A stretch of DNA of 64,000 nt from positions 21,374,074-21,438,073 of the forward strand of contig CM060849.1 in assembly GCA_030737835.1 (NCBI GenBank), written 5' to 3'. Below are positions 45,014 to 58,292 of this stretch, one piece after another. The notes under the pieces were generated by a model. The model was not told the origin of the DNA. It ran no database searches and worked only from the letters and a program-made list of their open reading frames with translations. Numbering within the stretch: position 1 is the stretch's first letter; each line of letters opens with the position of its first letter. Made by a program: the position numbers and the translations under genes. Source of the DNA: Acorus gramineus (Eukaryota > Streptophyta > Magnoliopsida > Acorales > Acoraceae).

Positions 45014-48000
45014 ATGGGAATGGTGAGTTTGATCGGATCTTCAATTCCCTCCTGTATTTCTTATAACATCCAGATCTGTTCATTTATTTATCCGGATTTC
45101 ATATTTGTTCAATAGTTCTTCATTTTGTTGTTCTGGTTTTTACAATGTTAGATCTGTAGCAGAAGATACCGGATCTGAACTTCGATCTCCTGATTGTATG
45201 TATGTCGATTGGACATGGTTTAATTTTTGAAGGGGAAATAATTTGGTGATCCATTCTGAAATTATTGAAACCTAAAAAATCTTTTTTTTTTTTTTTTTTT
45301 GCCTCGTGGTTTTGGTGTAGGAACCCGAAGAGGAATTTATATCGCAATATTAAGGTTTTCTTCAGTGGGTGTATGGATGGATATGTTGAATTGTGTTTTG
45401 TTGGAAAATGAACTGTGAATACCATAGTCACAAAGGATTCCTGCCTTTTTCCCAGTGCTGGAAAGTGGATTTGGATACCTCCCATACCCATTGGTTAAAC
45501 AAGCATCTGTTCATTGAACTGTGCATATAATTACTTTAGGATCCGGGTATCTGTTTAGTTTGAATGGTTTACCATATTCTTCATCAATTTAAAAACTAGC
45601 TCGAATTGTCGTCGCCGTCTTCACACCCAATGTCCCAACGTTATGTTTTTTTGCGTGTGTTTCCCACACTGATGCTTAGAATGCATATCGAAAACAGTTT
45701 AGTTATATTTGTATCATTTATAAATTATAATACAATTTACTGTTCTCATGTTGTATCATTTATAATACAATTTACCCTACTGAATGGAACCTTTGCCAAT
45801 TATTTGCCTGCCATACACGAGCGTTTGGAGTTTGTGACTATGGTGGGTACATGGTGCAAGTGTTTGTCATAGGGAAATGAGTTCGTATTGTTGATCCAAG
45901 ATTCAGATATGTTAAATGATTGGGTATTTATTGATTGTTTCTCTTGATAAAGCATAATATGAAAGGGCAATAAATCATACAAAACGGTTTATTTTTCCCT
46001 TCTGTTTAAACAGTTTTTGTTTAGGAATCTAGATGTTTATGTTGTTGACGAAGATGTTCGCAGTTAGGTAGGGTATGATTATTGAAAATATCATTTTGGA
46101 TATAGCAATGCATATGCATTCATTGAACCCGTTCATGAATCTTCATGTCATTATTCAGGAGTCATTTCCTACAATAAAGAATATTCTTCTCCTGGATTCT
46201 GAAGGGAAACGGGTTGCGGTCAAGTACTATTCAGATGATTGGCCAACACTTGATGCAAAGCTATCTTTCGAGAAGTCTATTTTTGCCAAAACTATGAAAA
46301 CAAATGCTCGGACAGAAGGTAATTGTACCTCTCAGATTTTTTTCTTCATGATTTCATCATTTTGGAAACTTCAGTGACAGCTTAAATCCATAGGTGGGAT
46401 GCACCGTTACTGGCAGAGTAGCAGGTGTTAACTTAGTTCTAACCTGTGACAAAATGTTAATAGACCATCTAACTGATAAAAAAAACAACTGCATGTGGTC
46501 ATTTATGCAATCACACGTTTGAACACCTGAGGTATTTATCTGGCACAGATTGTTAGTTCTCTGAGTTAAAGAATGATGGTTATTTCATGGGTCTTCCCAT
46601 GCAAATAGAATATCCAGATCACCATATAAAGCCTGCATTAACCCTCTAAATGCATTATAATTATATTTTTTATGAAGAAATATATTGCCAGGGGAATATA
46701 AAATATCTGATTTTCAGAATTAGATTACTTCCTGTAATATGCTCTTTCGTTAACAGTTGGATTAGATGATCCCCTGCTGCTGCTTCTACTTCTCATGCCC
46801 CATCCAATACTCATTAAGAAGTGTTGCATGTTGTGGTTGTTCATTGTCCTACCCCAGTTTCTATATTAGTTGGGACAGATTGAATTTTCTTGTAGAATCT
46901 GGATTCTTCCTTCAGTTGGGTCTAGGATGATGACAGGGGAACTAAATGTATCCTTTAGTATGGGGAACATTTAATCTTAGGTGGTTTTAAGTTACTGATA
47001 ATGTCATCATTTTAAAGTCAACAACTTGTTGTCCAACTCTACAATTTTTTTAATATCGATCCCATGTATGCATTAACAGAGCTTGTATGCATGGGTACCT
47101 ATTGATTAATTTTAAATTTTCCATCTTAAAAGAGAAAGCACAATTGAACAATAACTTTTTGTAAATTTTTCTAATGCGCAATAGATTAAAAAATGACAGT
47201 TAACCTCTGCTTACCCCCTTAAAGGGAAATCCAGACTGCACTCTTAAATATGGTTAAATCAATGAGTTACTAGAACATAATAACAATCTTTATGTTTCGA
47301 TTTCTATTTTGTTGATCGGATATTAATTATCTACAGCTGAGATTACCATGTTCGATGACTATATTGTCGTCTATAAGTTTGTCCAAGACCTGCATTTTTT
47401 TGTCACCGGAGGTAGCGAGGAAAATGAGCTCATCCTAGCATCAGTTCTTCAAGGATTCTATGATGCAATTGGCCTTCTTCTCAGGTGATGATCAGAATCA
47501 TCTCCTGACCATGTTTAGAGATGAAATCTCGACACTCATTGCTGTTTGCATAATCAAACAACTCTAATCTGCATAACGTTTGCACCAGGAACAGTGTTGA
47601 CAAGAGGACAGCACTTGAGAATTTGGACCTGATTCTTCTATGCATTGATGAGATTGTTGATGGAGGGTATTGACATGTTTTTTCTCATTCTAGCATCTAA
47701 TAATACATCTTCAAATTGCAAGGTCTGCTTGATCCAGCATTGGATAACAACTTCTCTGTTGTGTAGGATCATCCTCGAAACAGATGGAAGCGCAATTGCT
47801 GGAAAAGTTGCATCCAATGGTATTGATGGTGGAGCCTCCCTATCTGAACAGGTGATTCCCTCTTTAGACAATTTAATTTTCACTTCTTGGTTTTATCTAT
47901 ATCGTTTATTTGTTCTACGAGTCATCGATGTCCATAAAACCACTCGATTTTCCCGCTGCAGACGATCAGTCAAGCGCTGGCCACAGCGAGGGAGCACCTT

Positions 48001-48021
48001 GCAAGATCTCTCTTGAAATGA
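45014..48021 (+). CDS. coatomer subunit zeta (COPI)
   Basis: Six coding exons: 45014-45022, 46159-46318, 47337-47484, 47589-47666, 47767-47851 and 47962-48021, totalling 540 nt and 179 residues with matched phases. The product reads [27 protein letters not shown], then [58 protein letters not shown], and ends [13 protein letters not shown]. This is the longin-like small-subunit fold of the zeta-COP/AP-sigma family along its whole length. Zeta-COP pairs with gamma-COP in the F-subcomplex of the COPI coat on Golgi-to-ER vesicles. The length equals the Arabidopsis zeta subunits. The first coding exon is only nine nucleotides. A leader intron ending at 44999 (T-run then CAG) is likely. Confidence 0.96.
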
Positions 48022-49560
48022 TGGTCTTCAAATACCCCAATGAGAAGCTTCTGTTTTACCCTCTCATTTTTCTTCCCCATTTAATCTCTATAAGAGTTTG
48101 TAGTTTTACAACTGAAATCCTGTCATGCACAACTTCAATATCTTGAAAATTTGCTGTTTGAGAGTTCTGTTTTGTTGTTCCTTTGGCCATGTTATGTATT
48201 GCAGTTAAACATTGTGTATCGCACCTGCTAATAATAGTGAATGATATTACGCAGTCTTATATGCAAAATATTTTTAGCATATTTAGCGTAACATTCTTCT
48301 GCCATGCATGCAAATTGTAGATCCATTTCATTCTTTTTTGCAATATCATCCAACAAATAAAATGAAAACACCTACAATCATGTTTTACCACCATCAAAGC
48401 CCCTGTCATGCAAGCTATAACATCAAACATTTTATTAAAAAAAAAACAGGCATTTCAACAAAAACACAATCATTTTAAAGCTCTTTCCAAAGCATGGTAT
48501 GGGATCACAAAACCTTGCTTTCATGTCTTAAAAACCAAGAAGAGAAAGGAATTGATCAGACGACCTAACATTGTTGGAGCAGACATTGAAAGACTGAGGT
48601 CAACAAAAGCACCGACAACTTCTCTGCATCCCTTGTCATTGTTCGTGGGACACCTTGGCAAATTCTTGATGCCGATTTGTGTGAGTAGAATGTGGTCCTC
48701 TCCCATTTGAATGGAAGCTGAAGGCATGTGTATGAGGCTTACTTATGTGAGGACTGGGACTACATGGCATTCATATTTGTAGTGATGCAGATGTTATTTT
48801 AATAATTTTACAGGGAGATGGAATGGGTCCTCTGCAGTTGCAGGAAACTTTATCTAGGTATAATTCTCTAAATCCAGATAGAGAGCTTATTTATTTTCAT
48901 AAGAGAAACATTTGCAGCACCAAAAAAATATAGGTGGATTAACCAATACCTACCCTCCTTACATAGAGATGTATTCGAAATATCATTACGAAATGGAGTT
49001 GTCACGACGTTTCTAACCCATAATCCCAATAAGATTCTAGAATTTAACAAGATCCTCAATCCCCAACTTGATTACTATTTTGAATGAAAAGTAAATGTCA
49101 TTTAACCGATTCCATTACTGAATATCATTACAAACTCTTAATAGGGTAGGGGAGGAGGAAGAGGGGTTAAAGAGACATAAAACTTAATTACGCTTAGAAT
49201 TATGTTAGGAATAACTTAATATTTCTTTATTCTCCGTGGTACACGACATCCGACTGCATATGCCAAATTTCCAAACCAAATGGAATATCATTACGAAAAT
49301 TGAGTTGTCATCACGTCCCTAACCCATAATCCCAATAATAAGATTCCGGAATTTAATGTGGTCCTCTGTCCCCAACTTTGATTATTATTTTCATTAATAA
49401 AGTCGTCACAGACTCACATTATCCTAAGCAAGACCCTACCAACAACTCACACCCTATTTTTTATATAAATAAATAATAATAAAAAAATCCCGTCTTTGTC
49501 GTTTGTTTTTCGTACCACCACTTTAGACAACGAACCGCGGTCCGACAATGCATTGAAACT
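48022..49560. other. 3' flank of coatomer zeta and 5' flank of the AFG1-like gene
   Basis: No gene is recognised. An open stretch at 48521-48727 (minus strand) reads smoothly but shows no domain I know. A direct-repeat pair is listed separately. The last ~200 bp contain the AFG1-like promoter and leader. Confidence 0.5.
48976..49405. repeat. diverged direct repeat pair (~125 bp)
   Basis: 48976-49095 and 49281-49405 share AATATCATTACGAAA, GAGTTGTCA, CTAACCCATAATCCCAATAA, GATTC-GGAATTTAA and CCCCAACTT-GATTA in the same order. The spacing of ~305 bp suggests an old local duplication. No terminal inverted repeats are visible. Confidence 0.75.
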
Positions 49561-49761
49561 CTGAATAAAAGTTTGTCCGAACACGTCGCGCCGCGAACGG
49601 AGACGACTCGGGAGTCGGGACCCCCAAAAAAAAAAAAAAAAAATTGATCAGGATTCGCTCCTTATTCGATCGAGAGAGTTTGTACGGGTTCTTGACAGAA
49701 AAGAGAAAAACATTCGTTGTGTCTCGTGAAATTCTGAGGTTTCCGGTTTTCTTGGATTCAG

Positions 49762-50343
49762 GTAATCGTTTGGTCTTGATTGATCATCACTTTTTTTTTT
49801 TCTTCCCAATTTAGTGCGAATTCGTTATTGGCTGAAGTTGATGTGATATTTAGATTTCATCAGAGGGTTGATTTCTTGATGTTTTTGTTTGTATTTTTGA
49901 AGAGTCACATCGATTGGATAATCTAAGAATTATTTGAAAAAAAATTTAAAAAAAAATTCTTTAGATTGAAAGAGATTTAATGGAGCGCTTAAAATTGGAA
50001 AAGGTCAAGACTTTGCTCCATTTATAGCTAAAGCTTAGCTTTTGATGAGAAGAGAATCCATCCTTCCATTTATCCAAGTAAAGACCGTAAATTTAAACTC
50101 AATTATTCATTCAACAATTGTGTGTGTGTGTGTATGTTTTTTTTTAATGCAGCAAAACTTGATGTCTAATTTGTTTTTCAAAAAATTGATTCTTTATAAT
50201 CCAAACCACCAAGATTGGTCTTTAGGGGTATTCATGGAATCCGCTTTTGGAAAATAGGGAACACTCTGAATTCATTGTGATTGCTTCAGTTGAGATGCTT
50301 AATTTTGATTTTATGCTTGTATGTAAATAATCTTTTTTTTCAG
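49762..50343 (+). other. leader intron of the AFG1-like gene
   Basis: The donor CAG|GTAATC at 49761/49762 and an acceptor T-run-CAG at 50341-50343 remove 582 nt between a non-coding first exon and the exon that carries the start codon at 50393. Inferred from splice consensus and from the leader-like sequence on each side. Confidence 0.6.
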
Positions 50344-50392
50344 GGCCGAACCTCAGAGGATCTCTAGCTCCGGCGCTCACAGCTGCATCGAG

Positions 50393-53300
50393 ATGAGAAT
50401 TGTAATGCGAGCCTTCCGCCGTGTTCGGCTAGCTCCTCGCCCTTGCGAAGTCAGAGGGGGTGGAAGAGGAAAGTTTCTGCCAAATGGGTGTAGAAGATTT
50501 CATATAGCTTCAGTTTACTTAAATAGTGGTTCTGCTCACATGCCCTTGCACAACATAGACACAGAGAGGTATTCAAGTCAAGCAATATTTTGGAGAGCAT
50601 TGTCCACCGTTTCTGCTGATGCGGCCAGTGAAGGTTTTTTTTTCTCGCGATCTATTAGATGTCAAGAATTCATATCGCCTACTCTCCCCTTCGCTCATTG
50701 TAGAATGATGAAAGTGGTTGACTAGACATAGTTATGGGATTAAGGCTCGCGTTGGTCATTCACCTGTATGCATATGATAACTGGTTTTAATGGTTTAACA
50801 GGACGTGTTAGGCGAAACGAGTTTGATCATTTGTAGAGAGGCAGGCTATATGAGTTGCTTGGCTTGAGATTTTTTTTTTATTAATGAAATTCTGTTTCTA
50901 GTTTCATTGATATAATTTTACCTGGTTGGTGTTCTTTGTGGCATCAACTTCTGTCACAGATGCCGGAAAAGGAGGTCCACTCGTGGAGTATGAGAGAAAA
51001 ATTGCATCGGGGGAACTTGTCGATGGTGACAATTTTCAGGTTTGTTAAGTGAACTTGCTTGTAATTTCCTGGCAGTTTTTCTTAGAAAGCACACAAAGCA
51101 CCCTAAACTGAGTCGCATGATCAAGACTGATCTTATTACATTCATGATGTGGCGGATGCCCATTAGCTTACTTCAGTGCCATAGAATAGCAGCAGAATAT
51201 GTGAAAAAGATGTGCTTATGAGGATTCTTTCAGAATGACATCATTCGACAACTTCAAAGACTCTATGATGAGCTTGTTGAGAAAGCTGATGAATGTCGGT
51301 TGGACAGATATTCTGCATCGAAGAAGTCAGAGAGGTATCTTATCTGTTTGTTGATTAAAGGTTCATTGTTTGAAGGGATTTTCGAAATCTTTGTTTTTCT
51401 CATTATCCATTATAATTTGCTGCTTATCAGGAGTCGATGGCTGTGGTCTCGTCTCCTTCCTCAGTCATCAGCTTCACCAGTTGAGGGTCTTTACCTTTAT
51501 GGTGGAGTGGGCACTGGAAAGACCATGCTGATGGATTTATTCTTTGATCAATTGTAAGTGATTCTGTGGATGCTTCCATGTGTTATAATACAAAAGGTTT
51601 CTCGTTACTGCGTCCTTTAAGACTGCATGTGTCCTGAGATCATTCAGTCTCTGATATTCTTCTCTCCATGAAAATATAGTAGGAAATGAAATTTTCAATG
51701 AAGTGGATGGTAAAATCTGAAACTGCGGTGGGACAATTTCGATGAGTAATATCCATCTGCGTGCATGCATGTTAATGCAATGTACATCTTCCCTGATAAT
51801 TATCCAAAGAAAACAATTAATGCATAACTCTAACTTTGAACTATTGGCCATTGCCACATGCATGATTCAGCTTGGAGTTTTTTATTCCTCTTTGGAAATG
51901 TCAAATTGTCTTTGTTCATTTTATCTAGCTGTGACTTGAGAGATTCCTCTAACAAAAGTTCCACTTATTCAACGAATAGAATTTGAATTTAGAAATGTGA
52001 TGCAGTCACCAATGGGAGAAGTTTTATAATCATTTTTGCCCGTAATTAGAGGCATCTTCTATGGTTGAGATAAGGATTTATTTTAAGTGGCCAAGCAAGC
52101 AAAAGGTCATGGTTTACATTTGGTGTGAAGAGTAACAGAATGTTGATTCTTGCGTTACCTTTTGGCTTTGATAGCTGTTGAATTTGATGCGTGTGTTTTC
52201 TCTCAGTAACTTTTCATACTAAGAGGAAGTTGTCTTTTTCTGTTTCTGCATCACATTGCATATATTCAGTTCTATGAAATAAAAGTACTTACAAAAATTG
52301 TTTGTTTTGACAGGCCATCTAACTGGAGAAAGAAGAGAATACATTTTCATGACTTCATGTTGAATGTTCATAGTCGTCTGCAGGTAACTACTTCAAATAA
52401 GTAAATTAACATCAGTCATTTAATTTGTCTATTATTTTACCTTTAGATGTCTAAAAGCATGAATATTTATTTGCATATGATGATCGCAGAAGCATAAGGG
52501 TGTAGCAGACCCTCTTGATGTTGTTGCAGGAGAGATATCAGATGAGTCTATTTTATTATGTCTTGATGAATTCATGGTATGTTAGTATGGTGGGGTATGT
52601 CCTTTCTTCTTTAGCTTATGCATATATGTCATGTTGGAGTTCTTAATTTTGTTTCTTTTATTGCTAATTTATGGAGCATTTGTACTTGCAGGTGACCGAT
52701 GTTGCTGATGCTTTGATTCTCAATCGACTTTTTGGTCACCTGTTCAGCAAAGGTGTGGTACGTAATTTACCTAAATCTTGAGATTTCTGTCTTTCCAAAT
52801 TTTCATTTAGTAGTAGTCAGCCTATCTCCCAAAGTTTGCCACTCAATAAGCTTAATTTTTGTTGCATGTGTGGCACAGATTCTTGTTGCCACCTCGAATC
52901 GTGCTCCAGATAAACTTTATGAAGGTGGCTTACAGAGGGATCTTTTCTTACCCTTTATTGCCACTTTGAAGGTACTTTGAGGATGCTGATACATTTATTT
53001 TTATATGGTGTATACAATCTTGAAGCCATAGTGTAGCTCAACGTTAAAATTTATTTTTGTTGAGAGTGGGATTTGAAATGAACAGCTTATATAATATAGT
53101 TATGTGGTGCAGGAAAGATGTGTAGTTCATGAGATTGGATCATCAACAGACTACAGAAAGTTGACTTCGGTAAATCTTCTGCACTACTATTTACCATACT
53201 TCCAAACCACTATTTCATATATCAAGATCAGTTTGCTCTTCTCCAAAATGTCCATGAAGTCTACCTTCATAAGTTCAACATCAACAGCACTCTCCATAGC

Positions 53301-55223
53301 AGTCATGTTCTTTTTCTTCTTCTTTATTGCACAGGCTCAGCAGGGTTTCTATTTTGTTGGAAAGGAGTATTCAGGGTTTCTTAAGAAATATTTTCTGCAA
53401 TTGGTTGGAGAGCACAAACCCAGACCACAAGAAGTAGATGTTGTAATGGGACGGAAGCTGCAGGTTTCAGAAATGTGAAATTTTGGCAATGGTCATGGTG
53501 TTTTTAAACATGATGAGAATATAATCTATCATAACTTTGCTTTCAGGTCCCTCTTGGAGCTAATGGATGTGCATATTTCCCTTTTGAGGAGCTTTGTGAC
53601 AGACCCTTGGGAGCTGCAGACTACTTTGGTTTGTTCAGTAAGTCATTTTCAAGTTTGCTCGTTGCTCCTCCAATTAAAATTATCAATTAAGTGCTTAGAT
53701 ATGTGAAATTCTTGAAATTTCTCACTTCTCATAATAGTCAGAATTCTTTTCTTGCAGAGAATTTCCATACAGTTGCCCTCGAAGGTGTGCCAATATTTGG
53801 GATCCACAACCGGACAGCGGCTTACCGGTTTGTCCAGCTAGTTGATGTATGTGCCAATACTTCATACAGTTCGAATTATTCAGATCCAATTAGTCTTACC
53901 TTGCTTGATTCTAATTCAATTGCTTTTGTTGCACTAAGGTTTATCAGGTCATCTTAGAGAAATGAGGAATTTCTCTCAGTTTAGTGTTATATGATTAGTT
54001 CTATCCCTTTACAAGACATGCTACCTGACATAAGTAGAATCTATATCCATGATAGATACTTCATTGCATGTGTTAAAAGAATGCTGGAGATATTTACGAG
54101 CGGAAACAATGATAAACTTGTCAATCAATTTTCTCATTAAGTAGTCACTTTTTCTGCTGGTTAACAAATTTACAAGTAAATTTTGAGTACCTACCTATAT
54201 GAATGCTACACTAGATAACAATTAATATGTTAGAATGCCTTGGTCACTTGCCAATGGAGGCCACAGGGCCACTGCATTAGATGCAAGAGATGAAGACTTA
54301 TTAAATGCCACTTACCATGTTTGAGTACCTATGTGCATGGTTTTCACCCTTCATTATAAACTCATCTACGTATAGAAGAGAACATTTTCTTTTCACGATT
54401 GATAGTTTCACTGCTTTCTTATTATGGCAAACTAACTTTAGTTTTGCTGGTAAGGTAATCCAAATACTGGTTTATGTTTCCAGCCAAGGATGAATTTGCT
54501 GGTCATATTTCCAGCCTTTCAATTTGGATCCCAATTCTAAGTTTTTATTTCATTGTATCCACTATCCATGCTTCAGGATCCATTTGTATGTCAAATACTT
54601 GTCTGTTGAATTTTGCTCTCCGCTTTGCATATATAGGGGACCGTCGTGGCCATGTGCAATGGTTAAATTTTTTTGTTCTTTTTGCAGGTGATGTATGATA
54701 GCAAGGCAAGATTGATGTGTACAGCTGAGGCATCTCCGACCGAACTGTTTGAGAGAATTGTCACGATCTCCGATGCCAAAAAGATGGTCCCGAGAACCTC
54801 TTCTCGGTCGAGGAGGAACGATGATCTTGACATTTGCGTGGATAATGAGCTGGGATTTGCAAAAGATCGCACAATCAGCAGGTATGTATCACCTACTAAA
54901 GTTTATCATCCACGAGGGCTCTCTATAACAAAGAAATATCATATCAGGCTTTTGTGTTTGCGTGAAACATAGTACGCAGAGAACACTCTGGTCCTTGGAT
55001 TTTTTTTTTTCTATTTAAATCTTTCTATTAGTTTCTTTTAGGAAGTAAATTTAAAAACTACTCTTTCACATTTCATTTGGTTAGTGCCTGATGATATATA
55101 ACATACCCCTGCATTTGCAGATTAACTGAGATGAACAGCAAGGAGTATTTGGAGCAGCATGCCGCCAATCTATCAGAACTCTCCCAGGAAGTCGACGACA
55201 TATCTGGGGAACTGTCCCAATAA
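50393..55223 (+). CDS. AFG1/LACE1-like mitochondrial AAA-type ATPase
   Basis: Fourteen exons: 50393-50633, 50960-51039, 51234-51334, 51431-51553, 52314-52383, 52490-52576, 52692-52757, 52879-52971, 53113-53169, 53335-53463, 53547-53637, 53758-53846, 54688-54881 and 55121-55223, totalling 1524 nt and 507 residues with all phases consistent. An Arg-rich, acid-poor N terminus (MRIVMRAFRRVRLAPRP) looks like a mitochondrial presequence. GPLVEYERKIASGEL, RLYDEL, Walker A GGVGTGKT (165-172), RIHFHDFMLNVH, Walker B LLCLDE (227-232), NRLFGHLF and sensor/finger ATSNR (260-264) follow in family order, with YFPFEELC and DRPLGAADYFGLF near the C terminus. AFG1/LACE1 proteins act at the inner membrane in respiratory-subunit turnover in yeast and mammals. 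The plant role is inferred. A second ATG at codon 5 is an alternative start. Confidence 0.96.
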
Positions 55224-56218
55224 ATCAGTGAGAATGGCAATTTGCTGCAAGCTTGATGATTTGGGAAATAGCATGTTATATGTTCATCTTTTAATTTTTT
55301 ACCCCTTGGTCATCTGTAATATTAGTCCCCACCCTAGTCTGTTAGGTTAATAAGTTGTTACCCCATGTCTTCCAGGGTTCAGATATAAGCCCTTTCTGAT
55401 CCCCATAAATTAACAGATAAACCAAAGGGATTCCATAATCCATATTGTTTTTATTCAGTGTTAGATATCTGATGAATAAAATGAGACATTCCTCTGTGTT
55501 TTTCTTTGGTAGGAATCTTTGTCAGTGTCTCAAGGGTACAATGATTTATTATGACCTTATGGAGTTGTGGCTCAACTTGAGAACAAAATGGGATCCATGT
55601 TTGAGAATTGGCACAAAAACTTTGACATGAGTGATGCCATACCGGTGCAGGAAGTGTACACATTCCCTGGATTTGTAATCTGACATTTAAAGGAACAGAA
55701 GATTGACTATTTTATAAGTGCTCCTCTTTAACCACTGTTGTAGCCAAATACACATATTTATACACACATCATTGCAGTTCCCACTTCGCGCTGAATAGAA
55801 TTGCAATTCAACTCCTTGGAACACACCAATATCTACCAAAAGGTTCTTGGTTAGATTTCGGCACATCAACAAATCAGTCCAAATTTGATTATTACCAAAA
55901 TGGTTTTTGTTTTTCTAGTTTCTTTACAAATCAACAGTCATAAGAATGTCTTAAACATGTGATCAACTTCAGTGTTTTGTTCTCTTGAATTGATCTTCTT
56001 GACTTCTGTTGAAACATTAGGTTTTGATCATTGTCGTTTATTATTTTCATAATAGGCAACTTGTGGGGTTTGAACCTAGTATCTAATGGCTGTAAATCCA
56101 ACCCCAATTGTTTTTATATGTGTACTGATTCACCATTATATATGAATGAGACAAGGATGGGTTCAGATTCTCTGAATTGAGATGCGTTTGAGCAGGTAGT
56201 GGATGTGATTTTGTTGAC
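55224..56218. other. 3' flank of the AFG1-like gene
   Basis: Probable 3' UTR followed by intergenic DNA. No gene is supported. Confidence 0.55.
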
Positions 56219-56426
56219 GGTGCGGCTATAGCCACCCCACAAACTCTCCTACCCGCCTTTTTTATTTATAAATAAAAATGTTTTGTTACATTTTTTCTCA
56301 CACCTAACCCACCCCAATGGTACACCCTACCCACCCCAAACATTACCCACTCCACACATCCCTCATAAATATATTCCCCACCCCCCAATCAAAATAATAA
56401 ATCCCGCGCTCTTTTTCTCTCTCCCC

Positions 56427-56694
56427 GTTCGACATGCTCCATGTCTTCCGTATATGATTTGGTTCGAAATGATCCATGGCTTTCTGGAATCAGAAACCTT
56501 TGAAGGGTTTTGTATTCCGTTCGACATGCTCCATGTCTTTCGTGTTTAATTTGGTTTGACATGGTCCATGGCTTTCTGGAATCTGAAACCTTTGAAGTGT
56601 GACGTATCATGATCGACATGCTCCATGTCTTTCTTGTGCAATTTGGTTCGACATGGTCCATGGCCTTTTGGAATAAAACCTTTGGTCCTCGTTT
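56427..56694. repeat. ~93-bp minisatellite, left block
   Basis: Units start at 56427, 56519 and 56611 with (G/T)TCGACATGCTCCATGTCTT. Each unit is itself two related half-units, the second reading GTTCGACATGGTCCATGGCT then CTTTCTGGAAT and a short A-run. Confidence 0.9.
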
Positions 56695-57123
56695 GGAACG
56701 GGAATAAGACTTATTATTGGATATACATTTATTCTGACATAAGTGAGGATAAAATGATTTTGTGTTTGGTTGTGTTTTGAATTATTCTCATTGGTAAACG
56801 TAAGAATAACAGATTTGTTGTTTAGGTAAAATGTGAATAAAGTATGGATAATGATTTATAAAAGGTGAAAAAATAATGACAGTTGATTTGACATGTGATT
56901 TATAAGAGGTGATGACAGTTGATTTGACAGTGGGCTCACATATTCTTTGGGTGGAATAACCTAGGGTAACTTTAATTCTAGGGGTAGGTTGGAATCCATA
57001 TACCACTTTATACTAATTTATTCTGACATACTTTATCCCTGCCTATTCTATGTTTCAAAACACCCTTTATCCCTTATTCCCCTTCATACCAGGTTATCCC
57101 TTATTCCCGTTCCAAATGGGGGC
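56695..57123. mobile_element. MITE inserted in the minisatellite (429 bp)
   Basis: Ends GTCCTCGTTTGGAACGGGAA and, inverted, GCCCCCATTTGGAACGGGAA (3 mismatches in 20). TTG on both sides (56692-56694 and 57124-57126) is a 3-bp target duplication. Removing the element and one TTG restores a normal minisatellite unit (CCTTTGAAGTG), which confirms the insertion. A word TGACAGTTGATTTGACA is duplicated inside it (about 56877 and 56915). Confidence 0.9.
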
Positions 57124-57394
57124 TTGAAGTGTTCTGTATCCCGTTCGACATGCTCTATGTCTTCCGTGTTTTATTTGGTTTGACATGGTCCATAGCTTTT
57201 TGGAATAAAAAAACCTTTTTAAGTATTTTGTATTCCGTTCGACATGTTTCATGTCTTCCGTGTTTGATTTGGTTTGACATGGTCCATGGCTTTCTGGAAT
57301 AAAAAAAACCTTTGAAGTGTTCTGTATCCCGTTCGACATGCTCCATATCTTCCATGTTTGATTTCGTTCGACATGGTCCATGGCTTTCTGAAAT
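57124..57394. repeat. ~94-bp minisatellite, right block
   Basis: Units start at 57143, 57237 and 57331 and continue the left block in the same phase and orientation. Confidence 0.9.
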
Positions 57395-57530
57395 AGTGGA
57401 TGGGGTGAGATAGAAATGATTTGGGTTGAATATTTATATAAGGGTGGGCTTATAAAGTAGAGATATATGTCTGCGTGGCAAAATAAAAGGGGTGGATAAA
57501 AGAGTTTGTGGGGGTGGCTATAGCCGCACC

Positions 57531-58292
57531 CTTTATTATTTTGCCCTTTTGTTCAAGACGAATTTGGGATGTGATATAATGGGATTTGGATTTGAATGTG
57601 ACCAAACCTGTCCTAAATTGCTCATTGGACATTCTCCACAATCACATTTCATCATAATCAAAATAGGGGAATATAAAAAAATCAATTTCCCAATTACTGT
57701 TGCATGCCATGTCACTAATGCAATATATAAAATCATCTATAATACAATGCATACTTCACTGTATCAATACGAGTATGTATTTCATTCTTTATGAAAGAAT
57801 ATTTCTAATTATTCAAACATATAATTAAATTAAAAATATCAAAATGTGTGCAATTTACAAAAAACGACAGTAAAAAAGACCTAGCATAACATTTTCCATC
57901 AAAATAACAACAATACAAAGAAGAGAGAGAACAGAAGAAATTAATATCAGAAACGGTGACATATAGCCAGTTATGAAACAACTTTATACAGTCGTACCAA
58001 GAGCTTGGACAGGCTTACCTGTGGGACAACCAGGTACCAAAGAAGTAAAAGAATATTGGAATCAAGTGTCCCCAACAAAATACAGGAGAAACAAAATTAC
58101 ATCTGGTCCATTTACAACAAAAGGCATTTTCTTTACAACTTGTAAAGAAAACTTATGCAAGGAATACAGGACACCTCGCAGCCAAAAACGAAAAAGAGTG
58201 TCCTCTTTGTATTAATCATCAAAATGAATGAATCCCGCTTTGTTGGTCAAATTCTGTTCCGTGACTGGTTATATATTCAGATGAGATCCTAC
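57531..58292. other. 3' flank of the 5'-nucleotidase-domain gene
   Basis: AT-rich; 57900-58292 is the likely 3' UTR of the minus-strand gene ending at 58293. A plus-strand 80-codon frame at 57973-58215 lacks support. Confidence 0.5.

Larger units (their letters stand above)
56219..57530. mobile_element. TIR element carrying a minisatellite and a nested MITE (1312 bp)
   Basis: The left end GGTGCGGCTATAGCCACCCC continues ACAAACTCT. The inverted right end is the same with one extra C, so about 29 bp of inverted terminal repeat is nearly perfect. The terminus itself holds a GGCTATAGCC palindrome. The interior holds six units of a ~93-bp minisatellite, split three and three by another MITE (56695-57123). 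There is no coding sequence and no unambiguous flanking target duplication. A Mutator-like or other class II non-autonomous element is possible. Confidence 0.75.

Noticed and set aside
57973..58215. 80-codon plus-strand frame
   Set aside because: It lies in the 3' UTR side of the nucleotidase gene, with no domain, repeat or splice context supporting coding.
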